A DNA stretch of 64,000 nt from Balanoglossus misakiensis (lineage: Eukaryota; Hemichordata), in contig CM082589.2 in NCBI GenBank assembly GCA_040954595.2, forward strand, positions 2,232,001 through 2,296,000, written 5' to 3'. Under the pieces are notes generated by a model that had not been told where the DNA came from, did not search any database, and saw only the letters and a program-made list of their open reading frames with translations. Both the position numbers and the translations under genes were made by a program. Shown piece after piece: positions 49,001-62,025 of the stretch (position 1 is the first letter of the stretch; every line of letters begins with the position of its first letter).

Positions 49001-52000
49001 ATATATCCGACACAGACAGAAAGCGAATACGATGTAGTGTGTGGTGAATGATAAGCCACGCGTCACTTTTGCACAGAAAACGTCTTAAGACGACTGGATG
49101 AGGTATTACACAGGATGGCAATTTCAATGAATGCATTGCTGTCGTTAAACTCGCTTGATGGAACTCATTCCACGGAAATTTCACTTTGTGAAATAGTATT
49201 TTCATGAAATTTCACACAAATCTGCTCTTACCTCGGTTGACCTTTACTATACTTCGAAACAGCTTTGTTACTATGGCAGCAAATTCGCAGTTTATTGAGG
49301 CTTGACCAATGTCGGCGTTATTTGCTCAATTGGTAAATCGTACATAGAACTGTCGCTATCTGTTATATTTCTGTCATGTAGCACTGATTGGAATGCTAAA
49401 GGCTAAAATATTTTCACTCGGCCAATTTATCAAACGTAAAAGAAAACTTTTTGTATCGTATTGTCACTACACTAAGTCAAACGTATAATGCTATGTTTAT
49501 ATATGTTTATTTATTTATATTTATATACTCCCCTGTCAAAACGAGAACTAGTCGGAGAGGTGAGATTTCACTGCGCGTCGCCAGGAAGGATTAGGCCGCT
49601 CATCTGATGGTGATGCGAGAGATAAGACGTTGATGCAAGGAATGGATCATTGTTAAATGCATTCATGCGTGTGAACTTACCCGCCCGTCGTATTTTGCTT
49701 ATTCATTTGCTTAAAAGCCGGACAGGAAACCCGTCCATGACAAATATTTCACAGAGAGATGTGTAATGTTTAAATTACATCGGCATTTACGATCGATTCA
49801 TGGATATGGAAACGGGTCACAGCGAGTGAGATTTCCTGACATATACACTGAATTAATGCATAAATTAATGAAGAAGCTTTTCTTCATAGATACATGTATA
49901 GAAATGATATCTGCATACATGTATATGCATGCATACATACATGTACATAATACATACATACATGTACATAGTACATTTAAATTACCATTCAACCCTACAA
50001 CAAGAACGGTTGGCACTTTCTTGAAAATGACACATCCTCGAATGGTGTCTGTATTCATCACCGCTCACTTCGCAGACAAACACAACAAATCGGTGATACC
50101 ACAGTTCTACAACCATCAATCATTTATGAAGGTTGCAAGATGACAAGGCACACTACAGGTCAAGGCTCCCGAGACCGTAATACTGCCACTAAAATGTACG
50201 CATTTAATTTCCAAAATACAGAATTGACTTGTTAAAAAACACAGTTACACTTAAGGCGGCCGCCGGGTATTAAATTCTATTCCAGCAGTATCTCTTTATG
50301 TTTCCAAAGTAATCCTACATTTGAACGTCTGCTGAATTTTTACATGTGATACTATTGGAATTTATTTCAGGGCGGAATAGCTTTGTGGAAAATTGTCTCG
50401 CTTTAATGCGAGCCAGTTAAATCGAGAACACGTGTTTGAATCTAAAATGTAATTTCTCTAGACATTCATAAGCGTGGTTATTATGACAAAAATCACACCC
50501 TCTGCGGAGTTAGACAACATGCATTCATTGCTTCAGTTTGATAAAAAGGTGTTTTGTCGTATTTGCGCATAACAAGGTATTCACACACGCGACAAGAGCA
50601 AAGAAAGTGCATTGTTAAAATAATCAAAGGAAGCCTGTGTTACTGAATGATTTATGAGTTCCTGACAGTTACTACATTATACAAAAGATAAAACATTAAC
50701 AATTGCATTTCCTATTATGGCAAAACTCTTATGACTACCCTTTTACCGACCATTTGAGGTTCTTATCAGATCTAAGTAATACGAAGTTCCTCTGTGGAAC
50801 ATAATTCATATATGGCTGCACTTTTCTTAATTGACATCTTAATGTGCGAATACTGACAAACAACAGCAATAATAGCTTTTCTAGACGTTAAGTATTTTCC
50901 AAGTAAGTGAAACCAGGTATTTCTAACCGGATCATCGACTAATATGGCCACGTATACCATATAAGCCGATATGAGCTGAAAATGTCATGCTTCGAAGCAA
51001 TTTATTAAATATGCAAATTAAGGCTGACTTATCACCACATAGCTAATATCTTAATTGAATTTGGGTATGAATGAGGGCGTGTACATGTACGTGCTTTTAT
51101 CGCTTTTAATTTGCCCTTGTTGTAGACAAGCAACACCTGAAGTTGTTCCCTAAGAGCCTTCGCTGGCAGTGACTGCTCTTTTGCCCAACACATCTGCCAA
51201 ACGGCAAGCAACAAGCAATCACTTATGTGTCATATTCTAATTATGGCGCGAGCTCATCTAACCTCATTTGTCAAACCCAGCCTACATATAAGCCATATAT
51301 TAACGAGGTAATTAAGCCAACTCTCTGACACTATAAACGTGCATCGCACCTTATACCCTTTACAAGCACTGCTAGGCTTTTCGGTATTAAGAAGTTCTAA
51401 ATCAGCGTTATGGTTTTTTGTCATTCAAGAAATAATCACCCCATCGCTTTCTGTAGATGCGTTTCAAATCGTTGCTTTACCCACAATAAGCACGATCGGG
51501 CAACACCGATTCATTATGTCTTATCAATAATGATTTACGATCTCGTACTTTGGAATCCAAGCACACAAACAAGATAGCGACGGGCTTTTGTATAAGACGA
51601 TGCTTTCCTTTTGCAGTAATCTATTTTATTTCAAACCAGCTCAGCTCAAATCCTTCGGAATCCCTATGCTGTACGCTCCATGTTTTGCATATGAAAAGAT
51701 TGGCTCTGTTCAACGTACGCGAGGACGATAGGTGAACCCGGTGTGTGGACGTAGATCAGTGACAGCGTTTCATATCATACAAGTTGATATCTCACGAACA
51801 TATAACTTACTTTATTTTCATCATCCCATCAGTCCGACAACGAATTTAGGTTGACGTTGTTACTTCGTCTAGATTCCTGCAAAGTCAAGAGAAACCGACA
51901 ATGATGCAAATTGTGTTTATTAACATAATAACCACCCAGTAAGAAGTGAAACCTAATTAGCATAGACAGTCCTACCGTGTAAGAGACCGGGGTCAGAGAT

Positions 52001-52856
52001 ATAATGACAATACAAAGCACGCCGGACACTTGAGTGACCATGCACAAATCAAACAATATATCAATGTTTCTGCTGTTTTGAATGTTATACATACCCCTTA
52101 GATGACTGCTGGTCACTGCGTCTCACGTGACTAAACAAGCAAGACGCATCACGCAGACAACACAGGCACAGACCTTCTGCCATTTTGTATGTGCTAGTTT
52201 TCTGTCGGTCAATGCGCATGTCTGTTGTAAAATTTAGGTACATTCGCGTCAGTAGTTGTATTGATTTCGGCTTTAGTTCCATCATAACCTGCTACTTTTA
52301 AAAATGTATATTTGGGAAGGATAAAAATGATTGTTTGCAAACACGACAGCCTGAGTCTAGCCCGGAAGTAATATTGACCAATGAGAGCGATCATGTCATA
52401 GCCAATCAGATTCCGCTCTTCTATGGCGGTGTGCCATCACCTGCTTCTTTGTGCTTGTCACTGAGAGGCAGGGTACCAGTCAGCTGCTTGATACTGGACG
52501 ACGGTCAATATTAATCACCGTTACCTATTTTCTTCTTCTTATATTGACTTACCTAGGCAACGGGAACGTGAACTTGCGACAGCATGGTGATTGTGTACAG
52601 ACCATGGCCTCAGCGTTGACATAGTAACATTGTCACCACTAATCGGATTGCATCTTGCACCTGAGCTTCCAGGAAGTGTATCGATTACACTTTATATTTC
52701 CATGACAATAAACCCATTGGTATAATTTTTTTCTGCCCGGCGAATTTTCCTTTATTTGATGTCACGTGGCAAGTACAGTTTAATATACGTATTCTTTACA
52801 AGGAGCAAACTTTGAGGACATATTACGAATAAATAAGGACGTTCATGCTGTTAGAT
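46050..52856. other. Gene-free stretch in the bHLH - mir-124 interval
   Basis: No convincing ORF, RNA gene or large repeat was seen. TACATG/CATACA-rich sequence near 49900-49980 is low-complexity. Confidence 0.45.

Positions 52857-52945
<89 letters not shown>
52857..52945 (+). repeat. (GAT)n microsatellite, about 29 units
   Basis: Perfect GAT trinucleotide. On the minus strand it creates poly-His and poly-Ser ORFs, which are artefacts. Confidence 0.98.
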
Positions 52946-54031
52946 GTCTGACTTTCCATCCCGTTGTTCTGTGTATATCATTCGACTCAACCCATACACG
53001 CAAACTTCCAATCGCTGCATCATGGAGCAGGTGAAATATAGAATGCAACCCTGCCTTTTAAGTAACCATATTTTTACTCTTAATGACTCAGTTGCGCCAA
53101 AGGACAGAAGGATATGACGTGTGCCTTCGACTAAGATAGATAGAAGAAGGGCGTGTGACGCGTTTAGTTCCGACGGGCCGATGCATTATTGGCCCAGTTA
53201 TTGCCTTAAATGGCACCCACCGCGAGCGATCAACTGAAGATTGCCGCCCCTCATTTTATTTTGACTACTAATACGGTGACCTTTGAGTTTGGGGATTTCT
53301 ATTTCGTTGGCAGAATTGGACCTTCAAACAAGACATCTTTCTTCATTTGAACGTACACGCATACGTGTAAATACACTCAACGCATCGCGGACGTATTTGC
53401 AAAAGCACGCAAATAGTAAGTCGTATTTCATGGTTATTTTATCCACAGCCCTCTTCCTCCTAAATTGTATTCCGGGTTATTCATTGCTTTGTGGATTTTG
53501 CCCTGCCTAGGGGGCACTGCAGGAATGCAAATGCTGTTATCAACTGATTTGAAATTGACAAGATGATTGTATGAATTAACCATCAATCGGAAAAACCTAT
53601 CACCAGGGCCGGGTGCCGCGGAATTGATTACACGGCTGGCGAGCTACACCAGAGCCCTCCAAATCCGAGCATGACCTTTTGCTTGTACTCACTAATTTCG
53701 GTCCATTGTCCGTGGCAAAGTGGCGCTGTGGGGAGAGTACACGGGGCAGTTGTAACCTCACAAAGGAACCATTTAACTCCATCGCATTTATTCAGTTGTC
53801 ACAGCGACTAACTGCGACCATATCATCGTCTAAATTACCCCTATTCAGACTTAGTTCCTGAGTGAAATTCTTTGTTGCTGACAGGCGGAAGGAAATTTCG
53901 TGACGTTTGTGCCCAGTCTCAGATATGTTATTACCTCAAGATTGGTAGACGCTTGTGTAGTAAGTAAATGTGCAAATGACACATTGATGATATAGTAGGA
54001 AATTCTCGTCCTTGTCCTCATGTAAAAAGGT

Positions 54032-54048
54032 ATGCAAATTATGCAAAA
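54032..54048 (+). promoter_or_regulatory. Tandem POU octamer sites
   Basis: ATGCAAAT is followed after one base by ATGCAAAA. A perfect octamer plus a near-perfect copy is a typical binding configuration for POU factors, many of which are neural. Location between the two neural genes fits an enhancer, but this is motif evidence only. Confidence 0.3.
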
Positions 54049-54057
54049 TAATGTAAA

Positions 54058-54062
<5 letters not shown>

Positions 54063-54095
<33 letters not shown>
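54063..54095 (+). repeat. (GA)n microsatellite
   Basis: Sixteen GA units, directly after the tandem octamer element. Confidence 0.97.
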
Positions 54096-54097
<2 letters not shown>

Positions 54098-57000
54098 CAT
54101 ATATTTATGTGCGGTATTGATGTTGTTAAAATGTTATCAATTCATGAAAATTGCTCGTCGTATCCCTCATTTATATTCATTATAAGTGAGCTCAAAATCC
54201 AACGGTATATTCTGTTAGGCAAAATCCAATTGTCCAACGACAGACTCATCACACATCCAGAACCTCAACACATCATGCCAGCTGAAAACACATTCACTTA
54301 ACTGCTTTGCCGCTCGTCTTCGCGGATGTGAGAAAAGCAAAATCGTTCATTTGAAAAGCAAATCAAATCAAATTTGTCAAGAAACTCAGCTCACGATCCA
54401 GGCGATAAATTTTCTTGCAGAATTGACTCGCTGGATTGGGCTTTAACTGATTGTGGTACTGCGCATGCTCCCGGGGTTTTCCATAAATTGCAGCTGATAG
54501 GGATCGGGATTTGTGGTATGGCTGCAATAGCGACTATATTGAAGGCTAAACGCAATTCTGTAAATTGCCCGTGGAAAAAACCTCGCCTTTTAATACGGAT
54601 TAGACCCTGGCAATTGCGTTTGCGAGTTAATTAATCATTCGGCAGCTTTGCATAGCACCAGCGACCAGCCCCTTTTGTTTGCCAAACAAAAACATTCTCT
54701 ATTTTTCAATGACTGGGCGTGTTTAGGGCCAACAAAAGAAAAAAAACCTTCTGGAGGAAAGACAGGCAGATTGAGTGAAATGAGAGGTTTTCTTGACTGA
54801 TGTGAACAAAAATGAATGGGCGCAATTGACAGTGGAATCGATTCCCTTCTACTCGTATCGTGGCTTGAATCGATGATTTTAATAAAGACGCCTACAACCG
54901 CGGGGACGGGCCGCGGGATAAAGTGAGTTCCGCCCGAGGTGTAAAATTTCATGGCGGAGATGAACATTTCGGGGGACGTCAATTTCGTTGTTCATTTTGT
55001 CGGGGAGTGGATTTCTCGATCGATTTGGTTTTTGTTCATTCGGTGGAAAGATGTGCGAATCGAGTCCTTATTGTAGATATCGAGATGGAGATGGGAAGAT
55101 TTCATTTCTTTGCTTGTTCCTCTTATTGATCAGGATGCCCATGATTTAAAACCCATCTTACTCTCATCTCTCTCTCTCTCTCTCCGCCCCACTTTTCGAG
55201 GATTCTTCACCATGTTACCACTCACAAAACCGGCTGTGACAGGTTTCTGTCGGTGGTTCTTACTGAGTAAGGCTGGATGAGAAAACTCTGTATTCGCTTC
55301 TGTCAGAAGCCTGCACTTGACATCGGGCATGCAACTGTCATTCCTGTCGGATTTTATTTCTGCAAATGGGACAGGATATTTGCTTGCATGGGCACAGCAC
55401 TCAACATGCTCCCCCCTAAATTGCCTGCAATGTATTTGTGTATGTAGGCTCAGAATCGCAACACCGTGTGATTTTTGTTCATTCCGTATATGGCCAGCGC
55501 CTTTGCCTAATGATTATTAAAGTGTATCATAAAGAAAGCACGGATAATCGTACGTCACGCTTCAAAACACGGCGGTAGAAATTACATTGCTTTTAGGCCA
55601 TAAACCCTGGCTTTTCCTCGGCGGAAATTTGCAGGGACCCTAGTACTTTCACGGTCTCCCTCCCACTTCCTCTCGCGTGTCACTTCAGCGGTGAAACTCC
55701 AGTTCCCCGCCAATTACATTTTCAAGGGAGCGCGTAACACAGTAGGTCGCGCCTGACAAACGCGGAGCACAAACACGGACGGGCGGAAAAGCGTTATTCA
55801 TGAAATGCACAATCGAGCTGATCAGAAATGTACATTTATGGCGAGCGTCTGAATACGGAAACAGACCATGGCACCAGCGTATCCGAGACGTCCCACGCTA
55901 AGTGCCTTCGTTGAAATGTAACACCACCGACAGTCTCAACACACACGGTCGCTACAACCATCCAGAATATCGTCATCTTTACGCGAATTGGATTACAATC
56001 TAATCACAAACACCTGAGATACTCCAACTGTACACGACATATTTTATCGCCCTTTCACGGAGAGTCGGATTTTCACTTCAAAGCTTGATAGCCGGTACCC
56101 ATGTGATCTTTTTGAAATGTCAGAATTTGGCTTTTAAAAACTTCTCACTAAAACAGTTATGTACCATCAGACTATAGTGGCGGCAGGCGTTCACTGGCAG
56201 TTTTAATAAAAACGTGAATTATTCAAAATCTTACACGGCAATAATATGAGAGTAGGAGTGATATTAAATGTAAACTTAAGTGTTGGATCTATGGGAAAGT
56301 GAACAGTCCTACACCATACTTAACAATTCACATAAAGGAGTTATTTTTCGATTTCAACATTGATAAGTACAACCGGAAGAAATATAGTCCGAGCTTATCA
56401 GAAATATTAACCTTCCGAGTCCACGGGCATGATATGGTTGAATACGCGCAAAAACGGTTAGGGACAAATCTTTGCTTCAAAGGGGGTTAAAGACAAGCCT
56501 ACCAAGAGGACTGAGTCTTCTTTTCCAGGAAAGACAGTTGCGGAAGCCGATGTGTTCAACCATGCAGAAGGGAAATATAAACAGGGAATATTCAACATGC
56601 TAGCGGTCATGAGGCATCTGTCCAAAAATAAATCACTGTCACCAAAGTACACCATGCGTACCCGCCAGGTCAACCGGCAAAACACTAAAATGAAGTGCTT
56701 AAATTTATAAAATTCGGCGATAATGACCAAGAATTTCAGCCAACAGACAGGATTACCTGTAGGGGCGCCCTGTTATCAACTAATCAAAAACTGTAAATAT
56801 CTACGCGCCGGTTTTTAAAAAAATATTGTGTCAACTAAGTCGATCTTTTGGCGGTAAAAGACTGTTCAAAGGAATAATAAATCTTACTAAAATTTTAAAA
56901 TTGCATGATTCGGGTGAACATGAGTACATAAATCAAATTCACGATGAGTGACATAAATAATTCGAGATTAAAATGTAGTACCCCGTTGAGATGATGGGCG

Positions 57001-60000
57001 ATCCGGTGCCTCAAAAAGGGTATTTCGTATTTCTTTTATTTTCCATGTATAGTACACATTTCCAAGAAATTCACCGGTTTAAAAGAACCAGTCGCCTAGT
57101 CCGCGGTCATGGCATGATCTTGATGGTATATACAGGGGTGGTTTTTGAAATTTCGAATTTAAAATGGCGGCTTTTAGATGTCGTCTGCTCATAAATCGAT
57201 GGCTCATTTACAGCACCCGTATTACTCTAAGCCAAAAGACGTATGCCCACCGGACAAACGTTGCACAATTGGGTCAACACAAGGGCTCTCGCAATTAGTT
57301 CTCTGCAAAATTGCTTTTTCTCGAGTAAGTAACGTCTCTTTTTTCACCGCTCGTACCCAGACGTGTAATTTTATCGCGATTCTGATCTTCAAGTCGTGCG
57401 AGAGTCGTCCATTAATGCCAACGCTTTTTTCAGAGAATTGCATTTTTTGTGAAGATGGCTAATGGCTTTTATATCCTAAAAGCCAGCAAATTGCACCCAG
57501 AAAATGCCATCACTGTGTAAGTAAGTAAACCTCATGCTGACTTATTTTTGAAATGATAAAAGATATATTTCCAGTAATTCTCCATAAACAACGTGAGCCT
57601 TTTGGTTCCCGTCATTGATCATGGTTTGTCTTGTGATTTTACGATCACAATTGATCATTTGATCACCGTGTTAATTTACTGACATCTCCTAATGAATTTA
57701 TTTAAATTTGAATAAGATGGGATAAATCTCAAAATTTGTGATATTTCCTAAAAATTAATGAAGGGGGTAGAAAGATATATGGATTACAGAGAAGGAAAAC
57801 TGACATAAACAGTAGGCCACTGGGAATACAGGACACCGGTGTTTAAATCGTGGCACGGACGATATTTGAAACCACAACAATCATAGAGACCGCGTTTTCA
57901 GACATAGAACCCATAAGGCCGGTATAATCTTTCTTTTTGGTCACACAGAGATGATCCCCTTCTCAACAGCTAGCGTTACGTCACGGGGGACACTAGTCAT
58001 GACGTATTGATTTCAAAACATCCGCCAGTTGTCCTCGTGCGCCTTCATCTAGTAATACAGCGGATTGTCATCAAAGGGTGTACTTCATAACCACATCGCC
58101 TCATTTGATGTTTCTCTACTTAAATACATTATTATTCCTTTTGAAATGTGTTCTTAGAAAAAAGAATCGCATTTCACGTGGACCATTACGCCTCTCCCCA
58201 ACATACACCAAACTCCGACTTCCTGTCTTCATCTTGAAGATTTGTTCGAGCCCATATTACTCCTTTAAAATATTGCTTCCGATTCCACTGGTATTGCCTG
58301 TACTGTACTCTCGATTGGAAATTTACAAGGGCATGCGGTGGAATTGAAAATAAATGAAACGAACAAGCCAGAGAAAGTAAATTGATTTCCAATGACAACA
58401 TTGTTCAAACTCTCGTATCGACCCAGGTTTTCAAATACTGCAGATTTTAATCTCGTCTTTTGTGCCGTAGATACGAATAATCTACAATTTGGTAAGGCAA
58501 ACAGATTTCTTAAAGGGCCGTCTTTCGCGACTAATGGTTCGGAGCATGTTGGGCTGAGATTTGAATATTATGTTGGTAGTGCAAACCGGCAGCCTCACTC
58601 TGAAATCCATCTTTCTGTCGTCTTCATCTGGAACCATCGACACTTTTCCATCGTTCGCTGTCCCCATCGTGCCGATGATGTCACCTAAGCTCCCGGATGT
58701 GACAACGTGCAGGAAAATAATCCCATTGCACAATTCAGCTGGGAGGCGTAAAACCTGTCTGGTAAAGACGCGTGGAATCCCGTGTTACTTTAAGGATTCC
58801 CTGTCGCAGTGGTTTGGGAACGCTGCAAAAAATTGCCTTATCCCCATATTACAGAGTTGCACAAACGAAGTCGTAATTTACGAGTTTAAGATATATCCAT
58901 CATTGTATAAACAAAGAACCCCCGAGGACACTTCTGCATGTTTAATAATTATTCCAGCAAATGTTGTGTTTCTGTTAAGATTTATCTGGGAAAATGGCGC
59001 AGTTCCGCAAATGAGAAAAGAAAAAAATGCCATTTCTCTCAATTAGTTGTCAAATGTCAAGTGGTAAGGGTCTTAACCAGATGCATTTTAATCACAAACA
59101 AGAAAACTGTTTTCTCGAAAGAATAAACCGACCATATACTGAGTTTCTATCTCAGTAGTCAAGATGACGTATTTGTTCAACAGATCAACTATCTAGTTAT
59201 ATAAAAAAACAATCGTGACAAATATGAATGTTATTTTTGGAAATTTGAAAGATGAGTTCTTCTGTAAGAATTATAGACCGTACGGTGGCTCAATTCAGTT
59301 AGACAACTAAATTCCACTTGGATTTCCGTAATTATGCGAATTCCGGTGCGATTAGCTGTTAGGAGAATTTGAAATCCGAACATACAATATAACTATGAAA
59401 CTGCAATTCTACATGGATATATTTCAGTTTACCCCTCAGTTAATGGATTGCAACCCCCTATTTTTCAATGCCAGTGGTCGCGTCCCCTGAGTAGTCAATT
59501 TGCCAGCGTGCACAATAAATGATTTTGCCCGCTTTCATCAATAACACGGGGAGGACATCATCTGATTTTGTATTCATTAAGACTGAAGACATGCACAGCG
59601 TATAAACGGGGAAGAAAAAATAGACCCGACCAATCTAAACGCAGAGGCTGCTTTCAAGACAAAGTTGAAATTGACTACACCCGCCAATTAAAGCAAGGTT
59701 GGCTAAAAAATCACAAAACAGATACTCAAGCGACCCCGAGTGAAATCAGATTGAATAAAAACAACCGCCCAATTGCTGCAGACAGTTTCGCCTTTATTTT
59801 TCCCCCAGCAAAGCACAACTCGCGCACATAAATTCACCAGAGATTCATTTTGATCAGCGGTGCAGAAATGGCCGTGATTAGAAAAATGTGGGTGGGGGCT
59901 GGAAGATGGTGATTGTTATCATCGGGCTTAGTAACGATGCTAATACTCGCCAAGCTTCACTGATTTCATTGAATATTCCAAAAAAACATTGTGTGTGTTT

Positions 60001-61945
60001 GCATCATTCGATGACTTGAGTCAAGTCTGTCCAAACGACCATGAACAAAGAAACGACGTAAGGTTCTTGATATGTTACAGTAATAAAAAAATTGGACTTA
60101 TTAACGTGCCTTTATAAATACGTACAAACATGTCAATGTGATAGACACCGATCTTTGCACAATTTTGGAGAAGTCAAATGAATAGTCTGCGCATGCTCAA
60201 TGTCTATCAAGGAAATAAGTGAAGTGGCTTTTTCTGAAAATTTTGGAAAAGGGCATCACGTGATTCTTCTAGTACTAAAATCTGGTTGAAAAATACATCT
60301 AGAATAGCAAATTAGTTCAAGATTTTATGTCAACCGACGAATTGTATTTCTGTCTTTTGGAGGCAAATTACATCAGCGATGAAGGGAACTGATGAGGGAT
60401 ACATTGCATTGTGTGGTACAAACCTGAGGAGCTCTTTGTCTGGTCTTGTATCAAACAAAAGCCACTTGACGGATATAATATGATTGTGGGACTAATTAAG
60501 TCGGATGACATCCTTTTAATTGTCATTAATCAGAGTGCCAATCAAACTGCAAATTGAAATCAAATTTCGCCACTGTAAAGGTCAGTGCATCGTTACTGAG
60601 TTCCATTTAGGCAATTGTGAAAGCTGTTCAACGCTTAATTTCCCGCCATTGTGCGCACGCTGCCTCCACTGTACTCCTCGTTTTATTAGTTGTGAAATTT
60701 GAAAGCGGTATCAAATAGCCTTTCTTGTAGTTTATAGAACCAATTTAAACGCACACAAAAGAGCGGAGCGGGCTACAAGAATGCGTTCACAGAAATTCTC
60801 ATGTTTTCTTAATGTTTTTTATAAACCGCGTATGAAAATGACATTTTTTTCTTATTATGTTGTCATGAATTGAAGAAAATCTACACTACTACACCGTTAA
60901 TGAAAATATCGACAGATGTACCTGTAAAACAGTAAACTGAGTAGAGAAACATTTTTTTATTTCAGCCGTGATTTGCAAATTTTGACATTTATTTAATCTG
61001 CTTTCCCTGACAGGAGAAAGATTTCTTTATGATCAACTCGATTATTTATGGCAATGACCTTCAGTGAGATGTCTTTATGAACATAAAATACATAACTCAC
61101 TCTCACACACCTGCTACAAAACCAACCCAGGTCATTCTTTTCGTCAATATTTTAAGTACACAACTGTATTATATTCTCACAAGAAGGCGCCAACGCACAG
61201 CGAGACGACAGCTCACAAAGCCGCCCTAACGAATAAGGAAAAATTTAGCTGCAACTGAACACATATATCCTCATTTCCTAACGCAGAAAATTAACTGAAA
61301 TGTTTTTATTTTTGATGTATAAATCGAGATCAAATAAACCGGTTTTGAAGAGCGGTTCTGTTATGTTGTTTCCTTTGCTATCTACGCGTGGTTCGAAAGG
61401 CGAATCTGGTAAATTATACCGGAGTTATAAGCCATGTAAATTTGCGTAGCGGAATGGTCCCCGAGCGCCTGATTTTGACAGGAAAGAATGATGAGTTAAG
61501 AAGCAAATGGAATCCGCAATCCAGGGAATGGGGGAGAGAGACGGCCGGTATAAAATATTTAAAACGCGATAGGCAGCTCGGATGGCTTGTGTGTGTGAAC
61601 TGTGATGGGAGATAACACGACAGTACCACATACAAAGAGCAAACGGCTTCGCATCAAGTCTGGCCTGTACTAAGCGCCGCTGCTTGAATGAAAATCGAGG
61701 GGAAAATGCTTTATCTTGTGCATGACTGACAAAGACTGGACAACAAAGGATAAGATCACACCGAACACGGTGTACATGGCTGATAAACCCACTTCAGTGG
61801 ATGTGCACTGAAGACCAACAAGGTGTGAGGCACACACATACATGTGGAGGAATACTTACAAATGTTAAGATTGCACGCCGTCAAACGAGAATTGACGGGG
61901 TAAATTTTTTGAATATGACGATTGCTGACCGCGATGATTAAACAT

Positions 61946-62025
61946 CTTCGTTCTTGGCATTCACCGCGTGCCTTAATTGGTTTTAAGAACAAAAATCAAG
62001 GACCGCCGTGAACACTTAGAACAAG
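61946..62025 (-). ncRNA. mir-124: pre-miR-124 hairpin
   Basis: The minus strand holds TAAGGCACGCGGTGAATGCC (61956-61975), identical to the core of mature animal miR-124 (seed AAGGCAC), followed by AAGA. The opposite arm, ATCAAGGACCGCCGTGAACAC on the plus strand (61995-62015), is the 5p strand. Read on the minus strand it is GTGTTCACGGCGGTCCTTGAT, close to vertebrate miR-124-5p. The arms pair over GTGTTCAC/GTGAATGC (with G-U pairs), GCG/CGC and CCTTGATT/AATTAAGG, with a roughly 15-nt loop starting TTTGTTC. The lower stem CTTGTTCT/AGAACGAAG has one bulge. A CNNC motif (CATC, 61936-61933) lies 18 nt past the 3p end, as expected for Drosha/SRp20 recognition. miR-124 is the bilaterian neuron-enriched microRNA that silences non-neuronal transcripts. 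Its host transcript is probably non-coding. Confidence 0.98.

Larger units (their letters stand above)
52946..61945. other. Gene-free stretch downstream of mir-124
   Basis: ORFs reach 161 codons (58561-59046) but lack motifs and splice context. On the minus strand this DNA lies 3' of mir-124, so part of it may be transcribed as pri-miRNA tail. A tandem octamer pair and a (GA)n tract are the only items I can name. Confidence 0.45.

Noticed and set aside
52823-53048. Poly-His and poly-Ser ORFs on the minus strand
   Set aside because: Translations of the (GAT)n microsatellite.
58561-59046. 161-codon plus ORF
   Set aside because: Overlapping ORFs occur on both strands, with no motif, no splice signals and no codon bias that I can see.
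61756-61992. 78-codon minus-strand ORF
   Set aside because: It runs through the mir-124 hairpin, ignores its structure, and has no protein motif.
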